This document shows, piece after piece, positions 38,355-46,184 of a stretch of 64,000 bases of DNA. The notes below the pieces were generated by a model. That model ran no database searches and was not told where the DNA came from. It saw only the letters and a program-made list of their open reading frames with translations. The stretch lies in the NCBI RefSeq assembly GCF_033097365.1, contig NZ_AP028461.1:7378001-7442000 (forward strand), written 5' to 3'. The translations under genes and the position numbers were made by a program. Position 1 is the stretch's first letter. The number at the start of each line of letters is the position of its first letter. The DNA comes from Actinoplanes sichuanensis. GTDB taxonomy: Bacteria > Actinomycetota > Actinomycetes > Mycobacteriales > Micromonosporaceae.

Positions 38355-40880
38355 GTGTTTAGTCTCGATCTGGTGGAACAGGTGATACTCGCGCCGATCG
38401 ACGGGCTGACCGAGGCGGAGGCTGAGGCCCGACGGCGGCGCGGTGAGGCGAACACCGCCGTGCAGGGCGGGTCGCGCGGTTACGGCGAGATCCTGCGGAC
38501 CAACGTCTTCTCGTTCTTCAACCTGATCCTGTTCGTGATCGGCGCCGCCCTGCTCAGCCTCGGCCAGTACAGCGACGCCCTGATCAGCGTCGGCCTGGGC
38601 CTGATCAACGCGGTGATCAGCGCGGCTCAGGAGATCCGCGCCAAACGCAAACTGGACCGGCTGCAACTGCTGGACCGGGGCGGGGTGCTGGTCGTCCGGG
38701 ACGGCCGCGAGGTGGAGATCGCCCCGGACCGGGTGGTTCGCGGTGACGTGCTGCGGGTGCGGCCGGGTGACCAGATCGTGGTGGACGGGCCGCTGCTGGA
38801 CGGCGGCCGGTTGGAGGCCGACGAGTCGCTGCTGACCGGCGAGTCCGACCCGGTGGTCAAGCACCCGGGCGACGACCTGCGTTCGGGCAGCCTGTGTGTG
38901 GCCGGTGACGGGCACCAGCAGGCCCGAGACGTGGGGGTGCACAGCTACGCGGGCCGGCTGACCGCCGAGGCCCGGCGTTCCACCACCGACCGGACCCCGC
39001 TGCAGCGCAGCATCGAGTTCATCGTGCGGGTCGTGATGGCGCTGACCGCGCTGATGAGCGGCTGCATTCTGGCGCAGGCGGCGCTGGAGGGGTTCAGCGT
39101 GCTGCGGGTCGTCCAGATCACCGCGGTGCTGTCGGGTCTCGTACCGTATGGGCTGTTCTTTCTGATCGCCCTGGCCTACACCGCCGGTGCCGTCCGGATC
39201 GCCCGCAGTGGGGCGCTGGTGCAGCAGGTCAACGCGGTCGAGTCGGTCAGCAACGTGGACGTCGTCTGTACCGACAAGACCGGCACGCTGACCACCGGTC
39301 AGCTGACCCTGGAGGAGATCGTCCCGCTCGGGGTGCGCGAGTACAACGAGGCCGCCGAGGCGCTGGGCGGGCTCGCCCACAACGCCACCACCCCGAATCT
39401 GACCTGTCTGGCCATCGCCGGGTCGCTGGGCGGGCCGGTCTGGGAGGTCCGTGACGAGGTGCCGTTCTCGTCGTCGCTGCGCTGGTCCGGGATGGTCACC
39501 GAGTCCGGCACGTGGGTGTTGGGCGCCCCGGACGCGCTGGCCGACCGGTTGCGGCAGCCGGTGGAGGCCACCGAGATCATCGACCGGACCGGGCGCGGGC
39601 TGCGGGTGCTGCTGCTGGCCCGGACCGAGGAGCCCGAGGCGGGTCTGCGGGACGCGGCGGGCCGGCCGGACCTGCCGATGCTGGAGCCGATGGCGCTGGC
39701 GGTGCTCGCCGACGAACTACGCGAGGACGTGGTCGAGACGGTGGCCCGGTTCCAGGCCGACGGGGTGGATCTGAAGGTGCTGTCCGGCGACGACCCGCGG
39801 ACGGTCGCGGCGATCGCGGCCCGGGCCGGGCTGGGCGGCGCCGACCCGGTGCCCGGCCGCGACCTGGACGACCTCGACGATCCGGGGCTGGACCGACTGG
39901 TCGCCCGGACCAGCGTGTTCGGCCGGGTCGCCCCGGAGCACAAGGAACGCATCGTCAGGTCGCTACGCCGGCAGGGCCGCTACGTCGCGATGATCGGCGA
40001 CGGGGTGAACGACGCCCGCGCCCTCAAGCAGGCGCATGTCGGCGTGGCCATGCGCAGCGGCAGCGCGGTGACCCGGGACGTCGCCGACATCGTGCTGGTC
40101 GACGACAGTTTCGCGGCGCTGCCACCGGCCCAGCACGAGGGCCGGAAGATCATCAACGGCATCGGGATCTCGTTGTACGTGTTCCTGGCGCGTGTGGCCA
40201 GTCAGGGCCTGGTGATCCTGGCCGTGACGATGCTGCAGTTGGGTTTCCCGTACTCGCCGACGCAGGTGGGCCTGACCATGTTCACGGTCGGCATCCCCAC
40301 CGTGTTCCTCACGTTCTGGGCCGGGCGTGGCCGGCCGGACCCGGACATGCTGCGCAACCTGGTCCGGTTCGTGGCGCCCGCGTCGGTGGTGACCGCGACC
40401 TTCGGCACGGCCATCTACACGGCGCTGTACAGCATGATCTCGCACGGGTTCCAGCCCGGTCGCACCCCGGCGCGGATCATCCACGAGTTCGAGAAGACCA
40501 CCGGCCTGACGTACGGGGTGGACGCCGACTTCACCACGGCGTCGGCGACGATCCTGGCCCAGACCGGCCTGTCGACGTTCTTCTGTTTCGCGTCGTTCCT
40601 GCTGATCCTGTTCCTGGCGCCACGCTCGCGGGCGTTCGCGGCGTGGACCGCGCCGACCGGTGACAAACGGCCGGCGCTACTGGTGCTGGGACTGTGTGTG
40701 GTGTTCAGCGCGATCCTGTGCGTACCGGTGCTGTGGAACTATTTCGGTCTGATGGGCCCGTCGAAGCCGGTGTTCTTCGTGGTGCTGCCGGCGCTGATCC
40801 TCTGGTATCTCACGCTGACCGTGGTCTTCCGGTTCCGCCTTTTCGACAGGCTTCTCGGCCTGGACGAACCGCGGCGCTGA
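38355..40880 (+). CDS. P-type (E1-E2) cation ATPase, HAD-IC type, atypical M4
   Basis: The protein has 841 residues. It has TGES (161-164), phosphorylation motif DKTGT with Asp307, and MIGDGVNDA in the hinge. About ten membrane helices are present, including six after the catalytic domain (type II layout), so it transports a cation such as Ca2+, Na+, K+ or Mg2+. There are no N-terminal heavy-metal CxxC motifs. In M4 the canonical PEGL is replaced by VPYGL (263-267): the ion-ligand Glu is Tyr. It resembles actinobacterial CtpE-like pumps in size and shape, but the changed M4 makes the ion uncertain. GTG 38355 has ggag ten bases upstream. The gene ends 60 bp before a strong terminator. Confidence 0.9.
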   Translation: MFSLDLVEQVILAPIDGLTEAEAEARRRRGEANTAVQGGSRGYGEILRTNVFSFFNLILFVIGAALLSLGQYSDALISVGLGLINAVISAAQEIRAKRKLDRLQLLDRGGVLVVRDGREVEIAPDRVVRGDVLRVRPGDQIVVDGPLLDGGRLEADESLLTGESDPVVKHPGDDLRSGSLCVAGDGHQQARDVGVHSYAGRLTAEARRSTTDRTPLQRSIEFIVRVVMALTALMSGCILAQAALEGFSVLRVVQITAVLSGLVPYGLFFLIALAYTAGAVRIARSGALVQQVNAVESVSNVDVVCTDKTGTLTTGQLTLEEIVPLGVREYNEAAEALGGLAHNATTPNLTCLAIAGSLGGPVWEVRDEVPFSSSLRWSGMVTESGTWVLGAPDALADRLRQPVEATEIIDRTGRGLRVLLLARTEEPEAGLRDAAGRPDLPMLEPMALAVLADELREDVVETVARFQADGVDLKVLSGDDPRTVAAIAARAGLGGADPVPGRDLDDLDDPGLDRLVARTSVFGRVAPEHKERIVRSLRRQGRYVAMIGDGVNDARALKQAHVGVAMRSGSAVTRDVADIVLVDDSFAALPPAQHEGRKIINGIGISLYVFLARVASQGLVILAVTMLQLGFPYSPTQVGLTMFTVGIPTVFLTFWAGRGRPDPDMLRNLVRFVAPASVVTATFGTAIYTALYSMISHGFQPGRTPARIIHEFEKTTGLTYGVDADFTTASATILAQTGLSTFFCFASFLLILFLAPRSRAFAAWTAPTGDKRPALLVLGLCVVFSAILCVPVLWNYFGLMGPSKPVFFVVLPALILWYLTLTVVFRFRLFDRLLGLDEPRR

Positions 40881-40940
40881 TTCCTCTCAAGTCGGGGCGG
40901 GCCGTGCCGACGGTCGGCCCGGTCGTTACCGGAGGAAGGA

Positions 40941-40981
40941 CCCGGCCGGCTGTCATGGGGGGCCATGGACAGCCGGCCGGG
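40941..40981. terminator. Strong bidirectional terminator
   Basis: The perfect 14-bp stem is CCCGGCCGGCTGTC (40941-40954) with GACAGCCGGCCGGG (40968-40981). It extends inward as ATGG/CCAT after a one-base bulge. It stands between the convergent P-type ATPase and CotH genes, three bases before the CotH stop. It is the most stable simple hairpin found in the window. Confidence 0.85.
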
Positions 40982-40983
40982 TG

Positions 40984-42561
40984 TCACCCGGTGATGAACT
41001 GGTGCGTGGCCAGGAACCGGGTGCGTTCCCGGATCAGGGTGGTCAGGTTGTCGGCCTCGGTCTTCACAGCCGCGGGGTCCGCGCCGTCGACGGTGCCGAT
41101 CACCGTCGTGATCGCGGTGATCGTGTTGAGCGCCGCGGCATTGCCGTAGATCTTGTTGAACAGCTCCTTGTACGCCTTCCGGTAGACGTCCTGGTAGGCC
41201 GCGGCGGCCAGGAAACGCTCCTTGAGTTTGTGTCCGCTCATGAAGCCGCCCCGACCGCCGCCCCCGCCCTGCGGCATCTGTGGCATCTCCATGCCCTCCG
41301 GTGGCTGGAAATCGCCGCCGCCGGGGAAACCGCCGCCGCCGCGCATCCCACCGCCGCCCATACTCACCGACTGGGACGGGTCCTGGTCGGCCGCGCCGGA
41401 CAGGGTCAGGTTGTAGTCCCAGCCGACGACCGAGAACCTCTTGGTGTCCAGGTCGTACCAGAGGTAGTAGTTGCGGCCCGGTCCGGCCATGTCGTCGAAG
41501 TTGACCAGCAGGTTCTGGGTGGCGACGTAGCGGGCGAACGACTCGACGTCGACGTGGTCGGCCAGCTTCGCGTCGAATTCGGCGTCACTGGCGCTGTTCA
41601 CCCACTGGATCAGGTCGATGACCGGTTGGAGGTCCTGGCTGCCCTTCTTGTTGATCTGCTTGAAGTCGTCGGCGTACTCGGTCGGGTCGTCGCCCTGGTC
41701 GGTGAACCGACTACTGGCCAGGCTCTTGTAGAGCACTCCGGAGTGGCCGGTGGCGGTGGCCACGGTGTCGGCGAACTCGTCGTCCGGGTGCTCGACCAGC
41801 AGCCGGGCGGTGGTGGGGCGGTCGTTGACGGTGAAGCTCGTGTAGGCGTACCGCTGAGTGATCTCACCGGCCGCCGCGAGGACGTTCAGCGAAACGGCCT
41901 CGTTGAGCACCGCGGCGCCGCCGCCCATGCCGCCGACGCGCACCGCGATCTCGCGGTGTCCCTGGTAGCGGCGCCCTTCGACGAACTCGTCGAAGCGGAT
42001 CAGCCAGGGCAGAGTCTCCGGTTCCTCGGCTTTGAGCGAGGCGCGGCCGCCCATGCCCATGCCGCCTCCTCGGAAGCCGCCCCCGCCCTGCGGAGCGGCA
42101 CCGCCCTGCGGAGCGGCACCGCCCTGCGGAGCGCCTTGGCGGGCGCCGCCGAAACCGCCGCGCTGGCGGGACTCGCCGTTGCGGGTGACGCTCTGCAACG
42201 TCGAGTTGCCCTTCAGCCGGATGCCGACGCTCGGGATGACCGTGCCGTCCAGGGTCAGGTCGGCCTCCAGGTATTCCTTCTCGTCGTCGTTCCAGAAGGC
42301 GTCGAGCACCCGCTGGTAGTCGTCGTCGTGGAAGGTCAGCTTGACGGTGTGCGCCGTGGTCGCGTCGAACAGGTCGGTGGTGCCGGCGAGGTTCACCGTC
42401 ACCTTGTCTCCGTCCTCGTCGCCGGCGCTGGTGACCAGCGGGGCGACCCGGACCGTGCTGAACACCACGGCGAACGCCAGCAGGGTCGCCGCGCAGGTGG
42501 CGAGCAGTTTCCAGTAGTGCCGGACCCGCACCGGGATCCGGTGGACCAGCCGGCGCTTCAT
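40984..42561 (-). CDS. CotH-kinase family protein, membrane-anchored
   Basis: The protein has 525 residues. One membrane helix (about 19-40) puts the rest outside the cell. The CotH core includes VGIRLKGNSTL (about 113-123), PWLIRFDEF, VLNEAVSLNVL, LLVNFDDMAGPGRNYYLW and VVGWDYNLTL, the conserved motifs around the nucleotide and metal site of CotH kinases. Two Gly-rich insertions interrupt the core: one at about 133-175 with GAAPQG repeats, and one at about 390-435 with GGGG and MPQ units. CotH proteins phosphorylate spore-coat proteins in Bacillus; here the substrate is unknown. ATG 42561 shares one base with the DUF4956 stop (TGATG), so it is translationally coupled in the VTC operon. Confidence 0.85.
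   Translation of the reverse strand: MKRRLVHRIPVRVRHYWKLLATCAATLLAFAVVFSTVRVAPLVTSAGDEDGDKVTVNLAGTTDLFDATTAHTVKLTFHDDDYQRVLDAFWNDDEKEYLEADLTLDGTVIPSVGIRLKGNSTLQSVTRNGESRQRGGFGGARQGAPQGGAAPQGGAAPQGGGGFRGGGMGMGGRASLKAEEPETLPWLIRFDEFVEGRRYQGHREIAVRVGGMGGGAAVLNEAVSLNVLAAAGEITQRYAYTSFTVNDRPTTARLLVEHPDDEFADTVATATGHSGVLYKSLASSRFTDQGDDPTEYADDFKQINKKGSQDLQPVIDLIQWVNSASDAEFDAKLADHVDVESFARYVATQNLLVNFDDMAGPGRNYYLWYDLDTKRFSVVGWDYNLTLSGAADQDPSQSVSMGGGGMRGGGGFPGGGDFQPPEGMEMPQMPQGGGGGRGGFMSGHKLKERFLAAAAYQDVYRKAYKELFNKIYGNAAALNTITAITTVIGTVDGADPAAVKTEADNLTTLIRERTRFLATHQFITG
42083..42133. repeat. 18-bp tandem repeat inside the CotH gene
   Basis: The unit CCGCCCTGCGGAGCGGCA (plus strand) occurs at 42083-42100 and 42101-42118, with a 15-base partial third copy at 42119-42133. 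It encodes three GAAPQG units of the Gly-rich insertion. The identical copies at DNA level suggest recent slippage and likely length variation between strains. Confidence 0.85.
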
Positions 42562-43238
42562 CAGAGGTCCGTCTGGTCGTACCCGGTCAGAACCGTGACC
42601 CGCTGTCCGCCGGTGCGCTCGCCGAGCTTGCCGATCAGCTCGCCGGGTTCGGTGCCCTTCTTCAGCCGGACCGTGTACATCAGCTCGGTCAACGCCCCGC
42701 CGCGGATCGACTCGATGCTGATCAGTTCGAACTCCGAGGTGAGGGTGATCAGCACGTCCTGGATGTTCTGCGTGTAGTTGCCGTCCGGCGGCACCTGCAC
42801 CTTGACGACCTGGCGCTGCACGTTGGAGGCGAACCAGTTGAACCGGTACATCACCAGGATGACCAGGCTGATCGCGACCGCGGCCACGATCGCCAGCGTG
42901 TAGAAGCGGGTGCCGGCGGCCATCCCGACGCCCATCACCAGGAAGATGAACCCGACGTCGCGGGTCTCCTTGATCGCATTCCGGAACCGGACCACCGACA
43001 ACGCGCCGACCAGGGCGAACGCCCGCGCGATGTTGGAGCCGACGACCAGCATGATCAGCGCGATCAGCATGCCGAGGATGACCAGCGTCTGCACGTACGA
43101 CTGGGAGTACGACACGTTGCGATGGGTGAACCGGTAGACCCAGGCGATGAACGCGCTCAGCAGGAACGACAGCGACAGCGCGATGGCGATGTCACCGACA
43201 CTGAACGTGCCGGACAGGTCCTGTACTTCGAAGGGCAT
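42561..43238 (-). CDS. DUF4956 membrane protein
   Basis: The protein has 225 residues with four membrane helices in the first 135 (for example IAIALSLSFLLSAFIAW). The family loop ALVGALSVVRFRNAIKETRD lies between the second and third helices. A cytoplasmic, ferredoxin-like C-terminal domain follows (about 140-225). The family is known mainly from its place beside VTC-domain polymerases, and its function is unknown. The Arg-rich loop could face a polyanion. ATG 43238 lies five bases after the VTC stop; the stop is shared with CotH. Confidence 0.9.
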   Translation of the reverse strand: MPFEVQDLSGTFSVGDIAIALSLSFLLSAFIAWVYRFTHRNVSYSQSYVQTLVILGMLIALIMLVVGSNIARAFALVGALSVVRFRNAIKETRDVGFIFLVMGVGMAAGTRFYTLAIVAAVAISLVILVMYRFNWFASNVQRQVVKVQVPPDGNYTQNIQDVLITLTSEFELISIESIRGGALTELMYTVRLKKGTEPGELIGKLGERTGGQRVTVLTGYDQTDL

Positions 43239-43243
43239 GATAT

Positions 43244-44026
43244 TCAGACCTCGACAGTCTCGGAATCGGGACTGTGCCCGATTTCAGGAACATGGAAGAT
43301 CGAACGCGGGGCCCTACCGAAGGCCTCGACGCTCTGGCAGTACTTGGAGACCCGCACGATCGACATGTTCATGCGGGCGGCCAGATCGGTGAGCCAGTAC
43401 GGCACCCGCTCGTTGGCCTTGAACTCGACCACGGACAGGCGGGCCGGCACGATCAGCCGGTTCTCCGCGTCGGCGGCGAAGTGGAAATCGCGGTCCCGGC
43501 CGCGGACCCGGTGGTCGAGGGTGACGCGCAGGCCCACGTCGGCGTCCCGGCCGACATACGCCTCCCGCTGGTAGCCGGTCATCGCGACCGGCCGCAGGTC
43601 GAGCACCGAGATCAGCTCCAGGACCTCCTCCAGGAAGGCGGCCTGTCGCGGTTCATGGTCCACCATCTGCCGGCCGTCACAGAGATCACGGGCCAGGTGG
43701 TACGGCAGCGCCACCCGCCGTTTCTGGGTGACCCGGTTGACCCGCTGCTTGATCTCGACGTGCACCGTCGTGTCGTCGCTGACGTCGTTCCGGTCGCCGT
43801 AGTGGCGGACCCGAAGTTTCCGGCGGAACTTCAGACCCTCGATCTTCTCCCAGTAGAACCGCAGGTCACGGGTGTCGTAGTAGGTGCTCCACACCCCGTA
43901 GCCGCGTTCGGTGCCGTGGCTGTCGGCATCCATCCGGGCGACCAGTTCCCGGCGCAGGTCCGGGACCTGATCGCTGGGCAGCAGGTACTTGATCTCGTAC
44001 CGGTTGAACGAGTGCAGGGACGTCAT
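43244..44026 (-). CDS. VTC-domain polyphosphate polymerase-like protein
   Basis: The protein has 260 residues, about the size of a single VTC tunnel domain. Basic and acidic tunnel residues are visible in RYEIKYLL, FRRKLRVRHYG, VHVEIKQRVNR, LDHRVRGRD and VVEFKANERVPYW, matching the triphosphate-tunnel fold of yeast Vtc4, which makes polyphosphate from ATP. There is no SPX domain or membrane helix; the DUF4956 partner probably supplies the membrane part. ATG 44026 is the first gene of the VTC-DUF4956-CotH operon, reading away from the two-component genes. Polymerase activity is inferred from family membership only. Confidence 0.88.
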   Translation of the reverse strand: MTSLHSFNRYEIKYLLPSDQVPDLRRELVARMDADSHGTERGYGVWSTYYDTRDLRFYWEKIEGLKFRRKLRVRHYGDRNDVSDDTTVHVEIKQRVNRVTQKRRVALPYHLARDLCDGRQMVDHEPRQAAFLEEVLELISVLDLRPVAMTGYQREAYVGRDADVGLRVTLDHRVRGRDRDFHFAADAENRLIVPARLSVVEFKANERVPYWLTDLAARMNMSIVRVSKYCQSVEAFGRAPRSIFHVPEIGHSPDSETVEV

Positions 44027-44201
44027 GCCCCATATCTAGGGATAACGAAGACAGAGAAACCTCGATGAATCCTGTGAATCTCATGGGAACGGCGAATGAA
44101 CCCCAGGTGGACGAGGTGGTGATTACTTCAGCGGCGGTACCGGTCGCTACCACCGCTGGATGACGCCCCGCCACCCCGCCGGCACTACCGTTGATCAGGC
44201 C

Positions 44202-45386
44202 ATGGTCAGCCGAACCGTCCTTCCGCGCCGGGCCGGGCTACGTGCCCTGGCCACCCGGCATCCGACCGCCGTCGACAGCACGATCGCCTCGCTGCTGCTG
44301 GCCCTGTCGCTGTTCATCTACTGGCGGACCGGTGGGCTGCCCAGGGACCGGCAGATGACGCCGATCGACTGGGTGGCCGCCGTGGTCGCGGTCGGCGCGG
44401 TCGCCGGGCGGCGCCGGTTCCCCCGCACGGTTCTCATCGTGGTCACCGCCGGGCTGGTCGCGCAGTACACGATCACCCAGCACGGGCATCCGCTACTGAT
44501 CCTGGCCGGCGGGATCGTCGCGTACACCGTCGCCTCGCGCACCGACCGCCGTACCACCTGGTTGCTCGTCGCCGGTTGCGGCAGCGCCATCTACCTGGCC
44601 GACGCGCTGCGCCGCCGGGACCCGTTCGTGTTGGACAGCCTGCCCACGCTCACCTTCGTCGGGATGGCCACCGCGTTCGGCGACGCCACCCGCAGCCGCC
44701 GCGCCTACCTGGCCGAGGTCGAGGAACGCGCCCGCCGGGCCGAGCAGACCCGCGAGGAGGAGGCCCGGCGGCGGGTCATCCAGGAGCGGCTGCGCATCGC
44801 CCGGGAGCTGCACGACGTGGTCGCCCACCACATCGCGGTGATCAGTGTGCAGGCCGCCGCGGCCAGTCATCTGCTCGACCGGCGGCCCGAGCAGGTGCGG
44901 CCGGCGCTCGACCTGATCCGGCACGCCGGTGACGACGTGCTCAAGGAGCTGTCGTCGATCGTCGGGGTGCTGCGGCAGTCGGACGATCCGGTGGTGAACA
45001 CCGAACCGGCGCCCGGACTGTCCCGGCTGCCCGCGCTGCTGGAGACGGTCGCCGCGGCCGGGCTGACGGTCACCGTCGACACCACGGGCACCGAACGGCA
45101 ACTGCCGGCGCTGACCGACCTGGCCGCCTACCGGATCGTGCAGGAGGCGCTGACCAACGCACACAAACACGGCACCGGCTCCGCCGCCCTGTCCCTGACC
45201 TGGTCCGGGAGAGCCCTGACGATCGATGTCACCAATCCGCCCAGCACCGAACACCGCACCGGTTCGGGATACGGCATCGTCGGGATGCGGGAACGCGCCA
45301 CCGCCGCCGACGGGACTCTCGACGTCCGCGACACCCCGGACCTCTTCCTCGTCTGCGCCACCCTACCTTTTGAGGACAAATCGTGA
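44202..45386 (+). CDS. NarL-type sensor histidine kinase
   Basis: The protein has about 394 residues, with ATG 44202 preferred over 44160, which adds non-conserved residues. Four to five N-terminal membrane helices (about 22-165) have short loops, so sensing is probably within the membrane. The HisKA_3 motif is ARELHDVVAHH with His204. The GHKL domain has RIVQEALTNAHKHG, then SGYGIVGMRER. The actinomycete kinases of this type respond to cell-envelope stress, antibiotics or redox state. Its stop overlaps the response-regulator start (GTGA), marking a cognate pair. An RND exporter follows and is the obvious target. Confidence 0.93.
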   Translation: MVSRTVLPRRAGLRALATRHPTAVDSTIASLLLALSLFIYWRTGGLPRDRQMTPIDWVAAVVAVGAVAGRRRFPRTVLIVVTAGLVAQYTITQHGHPLLILAGGIVAYTVASRTDRRTTWLLVAGCGSAIYLADALRRRDPFVLDSLPTLTFVGMATAFGDATRSRRAYLAEVEERARRAEQTREEEARRRVIQERLRIARELHDVVAHHIAVISVQAAAASHLLDRRPEQVRPALDLIRHAGDDVLKELSSIVGVLRQSDDPVVNTEPAPGLSRLPALLETVAAAGLTVTVDTTGTERQLPALTDLAAYRIVQEALTNAHKHGTGSAALSLTWSGRALTIDVTNPPSTEHRTGSGYGIVGMRERATAADGTLDVRDTPDLFLVCATLPFEDKS

Positions 45387-46051
45387 TTCGCGTTCTGCTG
45401 GCGGATGACCAGGCGCTGATCCGCGCCGGCTACCGGATGATCCTGGACTCCGAGCCGGACATCGAGATCGTCGGGGAGGCGATGGACGGTCGTGAAGCCG
45501 TCGAACTGGCCCGGCAGCGGCGGGCCGACGTGGTCCTGATGGACATCCGGATGCCCGGCATGGACGGCATCGAGGCGACCCGCCGGATCGCCGCCGACGA
45601 CGACCTCGCCGGAGTACGCATCCTGGTGCTCACCACGTTCGAGAACGACGACAACGTGATGCTCGCGCTACGGGCCGGGGCCAGCGGCTTCCTCGGCAAG
45701 GGCGTCGGCGCCGACGAGCTGATCCACGCCGTGCGGGTGGTGGCCGCCGGTGATGCCCTGCTCTCCCCGCGCGCCACCCGCGGCCTGCTCGACCACCTGC
45801 AGAGCCAGCCCGGCCCCGGACCGGCCGTCACGGCGGTGCCGCTGGACGAGCTCACCCAGCGGGAACGCGAGGTGCTGGTGCTGGTCGCGCACGGCTACAC
45901 CAACGACGAGATCGGCGAACGGCTGTTCCTGTCCCCACTGACCGCGAAGACGCACGTCAACCGGGCGATGGCCAAGCTCGGCGTCCGGGACCGGGCGCAG
46001 CTCGTGGTGGTCGCCTACCAGAGCGGCCTGGTCAACGTGTCCCGCGGCTGA
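45383..46051 (+). CDS. NarL/LuxR-family response regulator
   Basis: The protein has 222 residues. The receiver has D8/D9 and phosphoacceptor Asp54 in [11 protein letters not shown], switch Thr in LTTFE, and Lys in GFLGKGV. A linker (about 125-150) leads to a LuxR-type HTH with [42 protein letters not shown]. It is a cognate of the preceding kinase, and the start overlaps its stop. Its likely binding region is the 133-bp gap before the RND gene, which carries a perfect dyad (46110-46125). Confidence 0.95.
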   Translation: MIRVLLADDQALIRAGYRMILDSEPDIEIVGEAMDGREAVELARQRRADVVLMDIRMPGMDGIEATRRIAADDDLAGVRILVLTTFENDDNVMLALRAGASGFLGKGVGADELIHAVRVVAAGDALLSPRATRGLLDHLQSQPGPGPAVTAVPLDELTQREREVLVLVAHGYTNDEIGERLFLSPLTAKTHVNRAMAKLGVRDRAQLVVVAYQSGLVNVSRG

Positions 46052-46109
46052 GAGCACGCTGAGGACCGGCTGTCAGTGACCGCGGCGGCGGTATTGCCCG
46101 CTTCCGGAT

Positions 46110-46125
46110 TACCGCACTCGCGGTA
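46110..46125. promoter_or_regulatory. Perfect dyad upstream of the RND exporter
   Basis: TACCGC (46110-46115) and GCGGTA (46120-46125) form a perfect inverted repeat with a four-base spacer, 60 bp upstream of the exporter start and 58 bp after the response-regulator stop. A related GCGGTA lies at 46088-46093. The spacing suits a LuxR-type dimer operator in front of the pump gene. It could instead be a weak terminator for the regulator. Confidence 0.4.
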
Positions 46126-46184
46126 GCCGTTTCGCCCGCCGCTGGACGACGATTCCGGCACGCCTCGGAATCGACACTTTCCGG

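Noticed and set aside
42083..42133. Short regular repeats as a possible CRISPR array.
   Set aside because: The units are directly adjacent with no spacers and encode GAAPQG within an intact gene.
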